Source: Alphaproteobacteria bacterium (GTDB taxonomy: Bacteria; Pseudomonadota; Alphaproteobacteria; UBA2966). From it: a DNA stretch of 64,000 nucleotides. The position numbers and the translations under genes were made by a program. Each line of letters opens with the position of its first letter. Positions within the stretch are counted from its first letter, which is position 1. Location: the NCBI GenBank assembly GCA_018654745.1, contig JABILA010000135.1, positions 41,323-105,322 on the forward strand. The letters are read 5' to 3'. Under the pieces are notes generated by a model. It did no database searches and was not told the DNA's origin. It worked only from the letters and a program-made list of their open reading frames with translations. Shown one piece after another: positions 16,728 through 27,076 of this stretch.

Positions 16728-18062
16728 ATGAAATCCGTCTGTATTGGCATTGGACTATCCGTTGGGCTATTGATTTCAGCGCCTGTGTCGGCGGGATTGT
16801 TCAATCCAGACGTATTTTCGCTCGATAACGGGCTGCAAGTCGTCGTTCTTGAAGACCATCGCGCCCCGGTGGTTACACAAATGATCTGGTACAAGGTCGG
16901 TGCGGCGGACGAGCCGGTTGGCAAGTCGGGCATCGCGCATTTTCTTGAACATTTGATGTTCAAAGGCACAAAAGAAGCGCCCGGAAAAACATTTTCGCAA
17001 ACTGTTGCAGCCAGTGGCGGACGCGAGAACGCCTTCACCGCCCACGATTTTACCGGATATTTCCAGACCCTGGCGGCTTCGAACCTCGAGCAAGTCATGA
17101 AGCTGGAAGCAGACCGAATGACCAATCTGACATTGTCTGAAAAAGATATTGTGTCAGAACGTAACGTCGTAATGGAAGAGCGACGTTCTCGTACCGAGAA
17201 TAAACCTGCCTCGTTGCTCCGGGAGCAGACTTCGGCCGCACAATTCCTGACTACGCCATATCGTATTCCTGTTGTTGGTTGGGCTCATGAAATCCAGCAG
17301 CTTAATCGGGAAGATGCTTTTGCCTTTTACCGTCAATATTACGCGCCGAATAACGCCATCCTGGTGATCGCCGGGGACGTCACGACTGCCACGGTCAAGG
17401 AACTGGCGCAGAAATATTACGGAGCGATACCACGCGGTGTTGTAACGGCCCGCAATTGGCCGAAAGAGCCCCCCCAACTCTCGGCTCGCCGGGTGGAACT
17501 GCGCGACGAACGTGTGCGCCAACCGTCCTGGAGCCGGACTTATCTGGCACCGGGTGCCTTCGACGAAAAAAAGGAACTGGCAGAACCGCTGGATTTGTTG
17601 GCTCAAATACTCGGCGGTGGCACCACCAGCCGCCTCTATCAAGCCCTTGTTGTTGAACAAAAAATTGCAGCTTCAGCTGGGTCGTGGTTCAGCGGGGGCT
17701 CCGTAGGACCAGCGCGATTCGGGCTGTATGCCAGGCCCGTTCCTGGCGGCGAACTGGCAAAGGTTGAGAAATCCGTGGATGCAGAACTCAAGAAGATTAT
17801 TACGGATGGTGTAACCGATGCCGAACTTAACCGGGCCAAGGCAGGAATGTTGGCGCTCGCGACTTATGCCCGGGACAGTGTTACCCGCAAGGCCCGAATT
17901 TTTGGACGGGCACTTGTGATAGGCGAAACTGTCGAAGCAGTAGAGACCTGGCCCCTACGTGTCGAAGCTGTGACACGTGAACAAGTTCAGGAAGCTGCGC
18001 GCGAAGTTCTTGATTTACGCCGGTCCGTGACGGGCTTGCTGTTGCCAAAGAAGAAGGGTTAA
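16728..18062 (+). CDS. M16 family zinc metallopeptidase, catalytic subunit, periplasmic
   Basis: A 444-residue protein from ATG 16728, chosen because a signal peptide (MKSVCIGIGLSVGLLISAPVSA) begins there; 21 codons of open frame precede it. The inverted zinc motif H71-F-L-E74-H75 is intact, and the downstream glutamate region (SERNVVMEERRSR) is present, so it should be an active pitrilysin/processing-peptidase-like protease. It is followed after four bases by a second M16 protein lacking the zinc motif. The two probably form an M16B heterodimer in the periplasm that degrades or processes peptides. Confidence 0.94.
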   Translation: MKSVCIGIGLSVGLLISAPVSAGLFNPDVFSLDNGLQVVVLEDHRAPVVTQMIWYKVGAADEPVGKSGIAHFLEHLMFKGTKEAPGKTFSQTVAASGGRENAFTAHDFTGYFQTLAASNLEQVMKLEADRMTNLTLSEKDIVSERNVVMEERRSRTENKPASLLREQTSAAQFLTTPYRIPVVGWAHEIQQLNREDAFAFYRQYYAPNNAILVIAGDVTTATVKELAQKYYGAIPRGVVTARNWPKEPPQLSARRVELRDERVRQPSWSRTYLAPGAFDEKKELAEPLDLLAQILGGGTTSRLYQALVVEQKIAASAGSWFSGGSVGPARFGLYARPVPGGELAKVEKSVDAELKKIITDGVTDAELNRAKAGMLALATYARDSVTRKARIFGRALVIGETVEAVETWPLRVEAVTREQVQEAAREVLDLRRSVTGLLLPKKKG

Positions 18063-18066
18063 TCCG

Positions 18067-19398
18067 ATGACGATCTGCCGGATATTCGCATCGATTTTTT
18101 TGACAACCTTTGTTGTCGTCTCACTCTTTTTCAGCGCACAAGCTCATGCCACTGATATATCTGAACTGGAAACGCCTGCTGGCCTCAGCCTCTGGTATGT
18201 CCAGGAGAAATCCATCCCAATCCTGTCTGTGGAAATATCGTTCCCACGTGGCGGCGTGCACGAACCAGATGGTCTGGGTGGTTTGGCGAACATGGTATCA
18301 GCCACACTGGACGAAGGTGCCGGGGACCTTGATGCTTTGGCCTTTCAAACACGGCTGGAAGAACTGGCAATCTCCATGTCTTTCAGCTCCAGCAAGGACA
18401 CTTTCCGGATCAGCCTGAAAACACTGAGTAAAAACAGGGATGAAGCCTTCCGTCTTTTGGCTTTGGCCTTGCAGCAACCTCGCTTTGATCAAAAAGCTGT
18501 GGAGCGTATCAAAAGCCAAATCCAGACGCGATTGATCGGTCAACTTGAAGATGCCAATTCGATTGCCGCCAAAACCTGGTTCAAGAAAACCTACGGCGAC
18601 CATCCCTATGGCCGACCAACTCTGGGCACAAAGGAAAGTGTTGCTCGCATCACGTCCGCAGACCTGAAAACCTTTGTTGAAAACAACTTCCGTCTTGAAG
18701 GCTTGATTATTGGCGCTGTTGGCGACGTTGATCCTCAGGAAATTGCCCGTTTGCTGGACGTTGCCCTCTCAGGGCTTCCCCGCAATACGGTGACCCCGGA
18801 AGTTAGCAAGGTCATGCCTTCATCGAAGGGCTCAACAATCGTCATCCGCAAACCAAACCCGCAAAGCGTTGTGATGTTTGGTATGCCCGGCATTATGCGT
18901 GATGATCCTGACTATTACGCGGCCTACGTCATGAATTATGTTTTGGGTGGTGGCGGCTTTACGTCGCGTCTTTATCAGGAAGTCCGTGAAAAGCGGGGCC
19001 TTGCTTATTCTGTTTACAGTTATCTTTATCCCTTTGAACATTCTGCCATCTATCTGGGTGGACTGGGTACAGCCAACGAGCGGGTCGCCGAGTCCGTTGA
19101 AGTGGTTAAAGCAGAAATCAAAAAACTCGCTGATAAGGGCATATCCGATGATGAACTGGCCAAAGCCAAGGTTTTTCTGAACGGATCGTTTCCCTTGAGG
19201 CTTGATTCGAATGCCAAGATTGCCCGGATGCTTGTTGCCATTCGGATCAGCAATCTGGGCCGGGATTATATCGAACGGCGACCGGGCTTCATTAATACCG
19301 TTAGCGCTGAAGACATCCGCCGTGTCGCCCGTCGGCTGTTGCAGCCAAATGCCATGACATGGGTCATTGTCGGCGATCCGGCTGACATAGACGGCTGA
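18067..19398 (+). CDS. M16 family peptidase-like protein, non-catalytic partner
   Basis: A 443-residue secreted protein (signal peptide ending near AQAHA, about residue 28). The M16 fold is evident: ISFPRGGVHEPDGLGGLANMV, YGDHPYGRPTLGT, and the R/Y motif GGGFTSRLYQEVREKRGLAYSVYS. The HxxEH zinc motif is replaced by GLANMV at the matching position, so it is not a protease on its own. It supplies the Arg/Tyr substrate-binding part of an M16B pair with the upstream subunit, as in mitochondrial processing peptidase. It is separated by four bases from that gene. Confidence 0.93.
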   Translation: MTICRIFASIFLTTFVVVSLFFSAQAHATDISELETPAGLSLWYVQEKSIPILSVEISFPRGGVHEPDGLGGLANMVSATLDEGAGDLDALAFQTRLEELAISMSFSSSKDTFRISLKTLSKNRDEAFRLLALALQQPRFDQKAVERIKSQIQTRLIGQLEDANSIAAKTWFKKTYGDHPYGRPTLGTKESVARITSADLKTFVENNFRLEGLIIGAVGDVDPQEIARLLDVALSGLPRNTVTPEVSKVMPSSKGSTIVIRKPNPQSVVMFGMPGIMRDDPDYYAAYVMNYVLGGGGFTSRLYQEVREKRGLAYSVYSYLYPFEHSAIYLGGLGTANERVAESVEVVKAEIKKLADKGISDDELAKAKVFLNGSFPLRLDSNAKIARMLVAIRISNLGRDYIERRPGFINTVSAEDIRRVARRLLQPNAMTWVIVGDPADIDG

Positions 19399-19498
19399 GC
19401 AATCTGGTACGGGAAACGCTCCTGTAACTATTGGTTCCACGAACTGATCTCTGGTAGGATTAGACGCAATCTTTGGGGAACAGGAACAAGCGTCAGAT

Positions 19499-20788
19499 AT
19501 GCTCTACCACCAAAAAATCGAGAATTGTTTTTCGACTGCTGCAGGTCCCGGCGGGTTGGAAAAAGATGCCTATGAGGCGTTGATTGCAACAGCGGTATTA
19601 GCCGCCGAGGATATGGCTGCCGAATTATCATCGGGTGGTTTGGCACCGCTGGGCCTGGCCAACGAACATGCCGACATGGAAGCCATGGAAGACGTGGCGG
19701 AACACTTTCGTGAAAATTTTGACCGTCTTGTTGTGCTGGGAACCGGTGGGTCTTCACTTGGCGGGCAGGCGCTTACGTCAATCGTCGATGGTGAATGGTA
19801 TCGCACGCCCGATGGTCTGACGCTGGATTATATGGATAATCTGGACGGTTACAGCTTCAATCGTTTGCTGACGCAATCCAATCGGGGACGCACAGCCTAT
19901 CTCGTGGTTTCAAAGTCAGGCAGCACGGTTGAAACATTATCGCAGTTTTTGACTGCACTTAGTGCCGTCCGCGAAACCATGGGTGAAAAAAACCTTCAGT
20001 ATCATTTTGTTTTAATTACAGAACCCGGTGATAATCCAATGCGCCGGATTGCCGAAAAATACAACATTCAGGTTCTGGATCACGCGACAGATATCGGCGG
20101 ACGGTTCTCGGTTTTATCTCTGGTCGGCTTGATCCCGACACTTGCTGCTGGTCAGGATGCCGGACTGGTGCGCAAGGGGGCCGCAAGGGTCCTTGAAGAA
20201 ACCATGCGCAGTCCTGAAACGGCTGCACCTGTTGCAGGCGCTGCACTTTCGGTCGGCCTGGCTCGACATAACAATATTTCGACCAGTGTGATGATGCCTT
20301 ACAGCAATCAACTGAAGTCCTTTGCCGCCTGGTACTGCCAACTGTGGGCCGAAAGTCTCGGCAAAAATGGTCTGGGGACAACGCCGGTGCAGGCCAATGG
20401 GCCTGTTGACCAACATAGTCAATTACAGCTTTATCTCGACGGTCCAAAAGACAAATTGTTTACACTGATCGGGATAAATTCAGCGACCCCGGGTCCGGAA
20501 ATCTCACCCGAACTGGCGGAACTCGCCGGGTTTGAGTATCTCGGTGATAAAGTTATCGGGGATGTCGTCAGTGCCCTTTATCAGGCAACCGGTGAGACAT
20601 TGGTCCAGAATGGTCGACCAACCCGGCTGATTGAAATAGAGACCCTGAACGAAGAAACAATGGGGGCATTGTTTATGCATTTCATGCTGGAAACCCATAT
20701 TGCAGCACGTTTACTGGGCGTAAATGCGGTCGACCAGCCTGCCGTGGAAGAAGGCAAAATACTGGCCCGCAAACTTTTGCAAGATTGA
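19499..20788 (+). CDS. pgi: Glucose-6-phosphate isomerase
   Basis: A 429-residue enzyme interconverting glucose-6-phosphate and fructose-6-phosphate. SIS-domain motifs are present: [14 protein letters not shown] (about 81-94), [15 protein letters not shown] and the late [15 protein letters not shown] containing the catalytic-region His. It is shorter than the 549-residue E. coli enzyme, as in several alphaproteobacteria and Gram-positives. It follows the M16 pair by 100 bp and runs into mutL, 13 bp downstream. Confidence 0.95.
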   Translation: MLYHQKIENCFSTAAGPGGLEKDAYEALIATAVLAAEDMAAELSSGGLAPLGLANEHADMEAMEDVAEHFRENFDRLVVLGTGGSSLGGQALTSIVDGEWYRTPDGLTLDYMDNLDGYSFNRLLTQSNRGRTAYLVVSKSGSTVETLSQFLTALSAVRETMGEKNLQYHFVLITEPGDNPMRRIAEKYNIQVLDHATDIGGRFSVLSLVGLIPTLAAGQDAGLVRKGAARVLEETMRSPETAAPVAGAALSVGLARHNNISTSVMMPYSNQLKSFAAWYCQLWAESLGKNGLGTTPVQANGPVDQHSQLQLYLDGPKDKLFTLIGINSATPGPEISPELAELAGFEYLGDKVIGDVVSALYQATGETLVQNGRPTRLIEIETLNEETMGALFMHFMLETHIAARLLGVNAVDQPAVEEGKILARKLLQD

Positions 20789-20801
20789 GCAGGAATTCGC
20801 T

Positions 20802-22634
20802 TTGACCATCCGCCGACTGCCAGAAGCCCTTGTTAATCAGATCGCTGCGGGTGAGGTCATCGAACGACCGGCCTCAGCCGTCAAGGAATTGGTAGAAAAC
20901 TCGATCGATGCGGGTGCCAGTCGTATTGATGTTGTTCTGGCAGACGGTGGCCGGCAATTGATCAGGGTCAGTGATGATGGTTCCGGCATGACCCGGGACG
21001 AGCTGGAACTGGCAATTGAACGTCATGCAACATCAAAACTGGATGGCGATGATCTGGTGAATATCGAAACTCTGGGTTTTCGCGGTGAAGCGCTGCCGTC
21101 AATCGGTTCGGTCAGTCGCATGCAGATCACCAGTCGGGAAACGAGTTCCGAAGACGCCTGGCAAATCAATGTGACCGGTGGTGCCGTCGAAGCCAGTAAA
21201 CCAGCCGCATTGGCAGGTGGAACCCGCATAGAAATCCGGGACCTGTTCTATGCAACTCCAGCCCGTTTGAAATTCCTTAAGACGGATCGAACCGAACTTT
21301 CGCATGCAGGCGACACGATCAAACGCCTGGCCATGGCCCATCCAGGCATCGCCTTTAGCCTCGGTGACGGGGACCGTACAATCCTGAATTACGCTGCGGC
21401 AACACAGGGTGATCTTTTTGAAGCCCGTCTGGTTCGTCTGGGCCAGGTTATGGGTAAGGACTTTTCAGACAATGCTGTCGCGATCAATGCGGAACGCGAA
21501 GGCGTCACGCTGACAGGTTACGCCGGGTTACCGACTTATAATCGCGGCAATGCCCAGATGCAGTTTTTGTTTGTTAATGGTCGTCCGGTTAAGGATCGTT
21601 TGATTATAGGCGCGGTACGCGGTGCCTATCAGGATTTGCTGGCACGTGACCGGCATCCTCTTGTAGCTCTTTTTCTGGAAATAGATGCAAGTTCGGTTGA
21701 TATCAACGTTCACCCCGCCAAGGCAGAAGTCCGCTTTCGTGATAGTGGCCTGATCCGTGGCCTGATTGTTTCCGGTATCAAACACGCTCTGGCCGAAGCC
21801 GGGCATCGGGCCTCGTCTACCGGCGGATATGCGGCTCTGGGGGCCGCCCGGCCCGGTGATGGAACCGGGCTCTCACCAACAGGCGGATTGCGCCGTGGCA
21901 GCGGGTCATTTGGCTATGCACCCCGCCCGGTGCAGGGCCAACTGGCTGAGGCTTCATATCAGGCGCAGGCACCCTTTGAACGTGACGCCTTCAATGCGCC
22001 GTCTGGCCGTGCAGATACAGATCAAGTGGATGAACAGCCCCTGGATGATGATGCTTATCCTCTTGGGGCCGCCCGTGGGCAGGTGCACAGCACCTATATC
22101 GTCAGCCAAACCGCAGATGGTATTGTCATCGTCGACCAACATGCAGCGCATGAGCGACTGGTCTACGAGCGCATGAAGCAGGCCTTGCTGGCTGACGGGG
22201 TTGCCACACAGCGTTTGTTGCTGCCGGATGTGGTGGAGATGCCGGAAGACGAAGTCAATTTGTTGCTGGCGCGTGCAGAAGAACTTGGCAAACTTGGTCT
22301 GGCCATAGAAGCTTTTGGCCCGGGTGCCCTGGTTGTTCGTGAAACACCTGCCTTGCTGGGAGAAGTTGACGCGAAGGGTCTATTGCGTGATCTGGTCGAC
22401 GATTTGAAGGAACTTGATCAGGCCGCGATTCTCGAAGATCAGTTAGCCGAGGTATGCTCGACGATGGCCTGCCACGGAAGTGTCCGCGCAGGGCGCCGTC
22501 TTACGGGACCTGAAATGAACAGTCTTTTGCGCCAGATGGAAGCCACACCAAATTCAGGTCAGTGCAACCATGGCCGCCCGACATATGTAGAGTTAAAACT
22601 ATCTGATATTGAACGACTTTTTGGTCGACGCTGA
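20802..22634 (+). CDS. mutL: DNA mismatch repair protein MutL
   Basis: A 610-residue protein. The TTG at 20802 is chosen as start because AGGA lies seven bases upstream and the product begins exactly where the family does ([22 protein letters not shown]). The GHKL ATPase motifs are complete: [30 protein letters not shown] low-complexity Gly/Pro linker spans about 345-415. The C-terminal domain has [12 protein letters not shown], which is the DQHA-x2-E-x4-E endonuclease motif, plus ACHGS and CNHGRPT, so it should nick DNA itself, as expected in bacteria without MutH. It converges with rmuC, one base apart. Confidence 0.98.
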   Translation: MTIRRLPEALVNQIAAGEVIERPASAVKELVENSIDAGASRIDVVLADGGRQLIRVSDDGSGMTRDELELAIERHATSKLDGDDLVNIETLGFRGEALPSIGSVSRMQITSRETSSEDAWQINVTGGAVEASKPAALAGGTRIEIRDLFYATPARLKFLKTDRTELSHAGDTIKRLAMAHPGIAFSLGDGDRTILNYAAATQGDLFEARLVRLGQVMGKDFSDNAVAINAEREGVTLTGYAGLPTYNRGNAQMQFLFVNGRPVKDRLIIGAVRGAYQDLLARDRHPLVALFLEIDASSVDINVHPAKAEVRFRDSGLIRGLIVSGIKHALAEAGHRASSTGGYAALGAARPGDGTGLSPTGGLRRGSGSFGYAPRPVQGQLAEASYQAQAPFERDAFNAPSGRADTDQVDEQPLDDDAYPLGAARGQVHSTYIVSQTADGIVIVDQHAAHERLVYERMKQALLADGVATQRLLLPDVVEMPEDEVNLLLARAEELGKLGLAIEAFGPGALVVRETPALLGEVDAKGLLRDLVDDLKELDQAAILEDQLAEVCSTMACHGSVRAGRRLTGPEMNSLLRQMEATPNSGQCNHGRPTYVELKLSDIERLFGRR

Positions 22635-22635
22635 G

Positions 22636-24096
22636 TTAATCGTCAGACTGATCTGATATCTGTTCTGTTCCGCCAACTTCTTTCGCTTCCCCTTCAATGA
22701 CATCAGGTGTGTCCGAAGCGACGACCTGGAAACTCTTCAGGGCACGCGGCAGGTCCTTGTTGCTGGAAGGCTTTACGCCCAGTTTGACAAGGGATTGTGC
22801 TCTGGGTAACAGGCGACTGTTAATCGAGTTTGCAAGTTTTTTGTAGTTTTCAGCGGCACTTTTGATGCTGCTGCCTGTGCGATCAACGGCACGCATCGCA
22901 ACTTCAAAGGCTTCCAGCAACGACTGAACAGACGAGATAATTTTTTCCTGATTTGCGGCCTGACGACCCAGATCGATTTCAGCGGACGCAAACCCGATGA
23001 TGGCGGAAAGGCTGACCGGTCCTGCCGGAATGATATTTGCGTCTGCTGCTTTTTGAGAAAAATCTGAGTCTGCGTGGCTCAGTTTTTCAAGGGCGGCTTC
23101 ATTCGGCAGATACATAATACTGAGAATGCGCCCGACTTCATCACCACGACCGCTCTGACGGTAATCCTTTTTTATGGCCGTTTGATAGTCTTTGCCAGCG
23201 AGACCACGCAAGTGCTGGCGCATGCTGTTGGCCAGATTTTGATAGGCTTGCTCTTCGTCCTCTGTATCAATCGCGTCAGCCAGTTCCAAAAAAAACTTTG
23301 ATGCCTTGCTGTCAATCACCAGAAGACTGTTGCCTGGTAAAAAGACGACGGCGTCGGGAATTAATTTTCCGCCTGTGTCACTTTCCGCCATTTTGCGGCG
23401 CATGTGGAAATCAAGATCAGGTTGCAAACCAAATGACTTCAGCGTGTTTTCCAGGCTGATTTCAGAATAGTACCCAACACCTGCAGGGTTGGTCAGGGCA
23501 TTCCAGACGGTGCCCAGTGTGTCCTGGTTCTTGCTGACCTGATCGTTCAGGGAGGCAACAGATTTTACGACGTCAGTGAATTCCTTTTGCAGTTTTTCAG
23601 AAGTTTTTTCGACTTCTTCTTCGCTGCTTTTCTTGACTTCCTCGGCTTCGCGTTTGTGATCTTCCAGCAACTTGGATGACAGAATATTGGCTGACTCAAG
23701 TGTTGCTGCTTTCGCCGCTTCGATATTTTGCTTCTTTGCCGCCTCCCAGTCCTCCATTCGACGTTCTGTTTCGTCGACTTTCTGAACGGCCAGGGCTTCG
23801 CGCTTTTCGGCATCGGTTCGGGTTTTTTCCAGGCGCGCCTTTTCAGCCTCGAGATTTTCTATTGTGGAATTCAGTTCCTTGATCGTTTCCTGAGAACTTT
23901 CCAGACGGGTTCGGGCTTGAACCACGGCTTCCCTGATATCCGTAACTTCGGCCGCATGCCGGGTAACAAGTTCTGCAATTTCAGTGGTTTTACGGTTCAG
24001 GTCGCCGTTAATGCGCGCAGCCCGAAGCTGCAGGACAATCAGTCCAATCGTTGAAATCGCTGCAACTGCTGCAACAATGAACAAGCTGATATCCAT
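22636..24096 (-). CDS. rmuC: DNA recombination protein RmuC
   Basis: A 486-residue protein with an N-terminal membrane anchor (residues about 5-22), a long coiled coil (about 28-200, Glu/Lys/Ala-rich) and a C-terminal RmuC nuclease-like domain. The domain includes VGYYSEISLENTLKSFGL, AVVFLPGNSLLVIDSKAS (PD-(D/E)xK-like D-x-K) and MYLPNEAALEKL. RmuC limits recombination at inverted repeats; its enzymatic activity is inferred from fold. It converges on mutL and is divergent from def. Confidence 0.95.
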   Translation of the reverse strand: MDISLFIVAAVAAISTIGLIVLQLRAARINGDLNRKTTEIAELVTRHAAEVTDIREAVVQARTRLESSQETIKELNSTIENLEAEKARLEKTRTDAEKREALAVQKVDETERRMEDWEAAKKQNIEAAKAATLESANILSSKLLEDHKREAEEVKKSSEEEVEKTSEKLQKEFTDVVKSVASLNDQVSKNQDTLGTVWNALTNPAGVGYYSEISLENTLKSFGLQPDLDFHMRRKMAESDTGGKLIPDAVVFLPGNSLLVIDSKASKFFLELADAIDTEDEEQAYQNLANSMRQHLRGLAGKDYQTAIKKDYRQSGRGDEVGRILSIMYLPNEAALEKLSHADSDFSQKAADANIIPAGPVSLSAIIGFASAEIDLGRQAANQEKIISSVQSLLEAFEVAMRAVDRTGSSIKSAAENYKKLANSINSRLLPRAQSLVKLGVKPSSNKDLPRALKSFQVVASDTPDVIEGEAKEVGGTEQISDQSDD

Positions 24097-24289
24097 ATTT
24101 TCCGTATTCCCAATTACTTACCAGCGCGACATCTCGCCCGTTGAAAGAGTATAACCCCGATCACCCCCCGGCGTTAAGCTCACTCATGGCTTGACCTTGG
24201 CTCCCAACCATCTTACCTAAACCGCTGTTCCGTTCCTCAACGGGCGTTCCATTGTTTTTCGATCCCAAACTTGCGAGTACGTGCTGGCT

Positions 24290-24814
24290 ATGGCTGTTTT
24301 GCCGATCATTGTTGCCCCCGACCCCCGCCTCAAGGTGGTTTCTGAACCTGTCTCTGTCGTGGACGACGGCATCCGGGCTTTGCTCGATGATATGCTGGCG
24401 TCCATGTACGATGCAGTGGGTATTGGCCTTGCCGCAATTCAGGTTGGTGTTAACAAACGCATTGTTGTGATCGATGTTGTGAATGACAAAGGCGAACAAG
24501 GAAATCCGGTATTTCTGATCAATCCGGAAATTGTCTGGACTTCTGATGATGACCGTGTCCATGAAGAAGGTTGTCTGTCGTTGCCGGAACACTACGCTGA
24601 AGTCGTGCGTCCTGACGAAGTACGGGTGACTTATCTGGATCGTGATGGTGAAGCTCAGGAGCTACATGCAGCCGGTATACTCTCCACCTGTATCCAGCAT
24701 GAACTGGATCACCTCGAAGGTATTTTATTTGTCGACCATATTTCGTCCATGCGTCGCAACATGATCCTGCGCAAGCTCAAAAAACTTAAACGCCAGAACG
24801 AACCGGTTCGTTAA
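24290..24814 (+). CDS. def: Peptide deformylase
   Basis: An iron/zinc hydrolase removing the N-formyl group from nascent proteins. About 174 residues from ATG 24290; an in-frame GTG at 24281 is an alternative, and neither has a strong ribosome binding site. Motif 1 GIGLAAIQVG (Ile where Pro or Thr is common), motif 2 EEGCLSLPE and motif 3 QHELDHLEGILFVDH, with metal ligands Cys and two His, are all intact. It is five bases upstream of fmt, the functional opposite that adds formyl groups to initiator tRNA. Confidence 0.98.
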   Translation: MAVLPIIVAPDPRLKVVSEPVSVVDDGIRALLDDMLASMYDAVGIGLAAIQVGVNKRIVVIDVVNDKGEQGNPVFLINPEIVWTSDDDRVHEEGCLSLPEHYAEVVRPDEVRVTYLDRDGEAQELHAAGILSTCIQHELDHLEGILFVDHISSMRRNMILRKLKKLKRQNEPVR

Positions 24815-24818
24815 GGCA

Positions 24819-25736
24819 ATGAAACTCGTTTTCATGGGCACCCCGGATTTTTCCGTCTCAACGCTGGCAGCATTGATTGAAGCCGGGCACGAAGTCGCCT
24901 GTGTCTACAGTCAACCTCCGCGCCCAGCGGGCAGGGGCAAGGCAGATCGACCATCGCCGGTGCAAAAGTTTGCCGAAGAAAAAGGCATTGAAGTCCGCTG
25001 TCCAGTATCCTTGAAGGATCCAGTTGAGCAGCAGCTATTTTCAGACATCGAAGCTGATGCCGCGATTGTTGTTGCCTATGGACTGATTTTGCCAATAGCC
25101 ATCCTCGACGCACCAGCGCATGGATGCTTTAACGTTCATGCGTCCTTGTTGCCGCGCTGGCGTGGTGCTGCACCTATCCAGCGGGCCATTATGGCAGGCG
25201 ATGCCGAAACCGGCGTCTGCATCATGCAAATGGACGTAGGCCTCGATACAGGTGATGTTGTGTTGTCTGATCGGATGAAGATTGACGGTCAATCAACGGC
25301 TGGCAGTTTGCAGGATGATCTGGCCGTCATAGGGGCCAAATTGATGACCAAGGCACTGTCGCAGTTGGAAGCCGGGTCACTGACGGCAACAAAACAGCCG
25401 GATGAAGGCGTTACTTACGCCAGTAAAATCGACAAAGCTGAAGCCCGGATTGACTGGACGCGGCCAGCGCCGGAGCTGGATTGTCATATTCGGGGTCTGG
25501 CACCATTTCCCGGGGCCTGGTTTTTGTGTGAAGGCGAGCGGATAAAAATTCTGGGCTGTACACCCGTTGAAAATGGCGGGATTGCAGGAAAGGTGCTGGA
25601 AGCGCCCTTAACTGTTGCCTGTGGAAAGGGAGCCCTCCAGCTTGATCTGGTACAGCGCGGCGGTCGCAAGGCGATGTCGTCGGCAGATTTATTGCGCGGG
25701 TTTCCTGTTCCGGTGGGAGCAGAACTGACGCTTTAG
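24819..25736 (+). CDS. fmt: Methionyl-tRNA formyltransferase
   Basis: A 305-residue enzyme that formylates Met-tRNA using 10-formyl-THF. It begins with MKLVFMGTPDFSV. The catalytic motif FNVHASLLPRWRGAAPIQRA carries the Asn and His, with MDVGLDTGDV (catalytic Asp) downstream. The C-terminal tRNA-binding domain follows (IRGLAPFPGAWF). It is co-transcribed with def (upstream) and truA (24 bp downstream). Confidence 0.98.
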   Translation: MKLVFMGTPDFSVSTLAALIEAGHEVACVYSQPPRPAGRGKADRPSPVQKFAEEKGIEVRCPVSLKDPVEQQLFSDIEADAAIVVAYGLILPIAILDAPAHGCFNVHASLLPRWRGAAPIQRAIMAGDAETGVCIMQMDVGLDTGDVVLSDRMKIDGQSTAGSLQDDLAVIGAKLMTKALSQLEAGSLTATKQPDEGVTYASKIDKAEARIDWTRPAPELDCHIRGLAPFPGAWFLCEGERIKILGCTPVENGGIAGKVLEAPLTVACGKGALQLDLVQRGGRKAMSSADLLRGFPVPVGAELTL

Positions 25737-25760
25737 TGCGCCAGTTCATGTTTAATCCAT

Positions 25761-26516
25761 ATGGCCCGCTTCAAACTCATCATCGAATATGACGGATCGC
25801 CTTACGTCGGATGGCAACGTCAGGACAACGGCCCGTCTGTTCAACAAACCATTGAAGATGCTGTAAAGGCTTTTTGTGGCGAGGATGCCAGGATTTTTGG
25901 TGCCGGGCGCACAGACACCGGCGTACATGCCCTGGGTCAGGTTGCGCATCTGGATTTGTTGCGTGATGCAGAGGCCAACACGGTTCGCGATGCTCTGAAC
26001 TATCATCTGAAGGCCAGCCCCATTGTTATTCTGGGGGCCGAAGCCGTTGATGATGAATTCGATGCACGGTTCTCAGCGACGGGACGGTCCTATGTTTATC
26101 GTATCATCAACCGCTACATCCCCCTGACGTTTGAAGCCGGTCTTGCCTGGCATGTGCGCCCGGAACTGGACGCTGACGTCATGCACAGTGCGGCCCAGCT
26201 GATGGTCGGCAAACATGACTTTACGACTTTCAGGGCAACTGCCTGTCAGGCAAAATCACCAGTCAAAACGCTGGACTATATTTCTGTGCAGCGCGATGGT
26301 GTGAATATCAGGGTTCAGGTACGCGCCCGTTCGTTTTTGCACAACCAGGTTCGGTCCATGGTAGGCAGTTTGAAAATGGTCGGAACCGGGAAATGGCCGG
26401 AATCGCGAATTGCAGAGGCTCTGGCGGCGGCGGATCGGCAGGCCTGTGGGCCAACTGCACCGGCGCGTGGTCTGTATCTGGAAAATGTATCTTACGACAA
26501 ACCGTCAGCTGAATAG
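25761..26516 (+). CDS. truA: tRNA pseudouridine(38-40) synthase
   Basis: A 251-residue enzyme modifying tRNA anticodon-arm uridines 38-40. The catalytic aspartate is in [17 protein letters not shown] (about residues 46-62). Family landmarks include [12 protein letters not shown] near the N-terminus, [12 protein letters not shown], and [12 protein letters not shown]. It is the last gene of def-fmt-truA; its stop overlaps the end of the convergent membrane-protein gene by 12 bp. Confidence 0.98.
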   Translation: MARFKLIIEYDGSPYVGWQRQDNGPSVQQTIEDAVKAFCGEDARIFGAGRTDTGVHALGQVAHLDLLRDAEANTVRDALNYHLKASPIVILGAEAVDDEFDARFSATGRSYVYRIINRYIPLTFEAGLAWHVRPELDADVMHSAAQLMVGKHDFTTFRATACQAKSPVKTLDYISVQRDGVNIRVQVRARSFLHNQVRSMVGSLKMVGTGKWPESRIAEALAAADRQACGPTAPARGLYLENVSYDKPSAE

Positions 26517-27062
26517 CGCGTCGGTCCCACGGGACAACAGAAACCCGAGCAAGACATCCAGTATTACAAACCCGATCGCAACGCCGGTTGTCGCACCCAG
26601 GGCTACCCGGGCAACCCACCACATATATAAAAGCACTGCCAGTGTTGCCAAAAGACTGAGAACGACAGCCATGCCATCTGGCATAACGCCGCCATGGGTG
26701 ATGATTGCGATCGGCAGCAGGAAATTGATGTGCAAAACATTGGCCCAGTTATAGGCAATGATATAAGGGATGAAATTTTGTGACAGGTTCAACATCCGGG
26801 TGACTACCAGGGCCAGAAGTGGCCAGCAAATCCAGCCCAACAGATAACTTGAAATATCCGGCAACCAAGTTGCTTCTTCTGCCGTACTTGCACGTTGCAC
26901 CAGCAAGATAATCACGTAGGCAGGAGCCGCCAGCAAAGCCGCAAAAAAGGATTGCCAGAACCCGTCAACAGACAGGTTCAAATAGTTCATGCCGCCCGGG
27001 TCCCGACGGGCCAGTCGCCAGACACCATAGAGTGAGGAACTGATTTCCGGCCAGGCTGGCAT
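26505..27062 (-). CDS. Polytopic membrane protein of unknown function
   Basis: A 185-residue protein with about five hydrophobic segments: residues 35-52, 67-86, 97-117, 128-150 and 155-175. The first 30 residues (with [16 protein letters not shown]) are cytoplasmic or amphipathic. The spacing recalls Yip1-type or small transporter-like proteins but I cannot assign a family. It starts 14 bp downstream of dapE in the same direction, so it is probably the last gene of dapD-dapE. It converges with truA, sharing 12 bp. Confidence 0.75.
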   Translation of the reverse strand: MPAWPEISSSLYGVWRLARRDPGGMNYLNLSVDGFWQSFFAALLAAPAYVIILLVQRASTAEEATWLPDISSYLLGWICWPLLALVVTRMLNLSQNFIPYIIAYNWANVLHINFLLPIAIITHGGVMPDGMAVVLSLLATLAVLLYMWWVARVALGATTGVAIGFVILDVLLGFLLSRGTDALFS

Positions 27063-27076
27063 TCAGGCGTTACCTC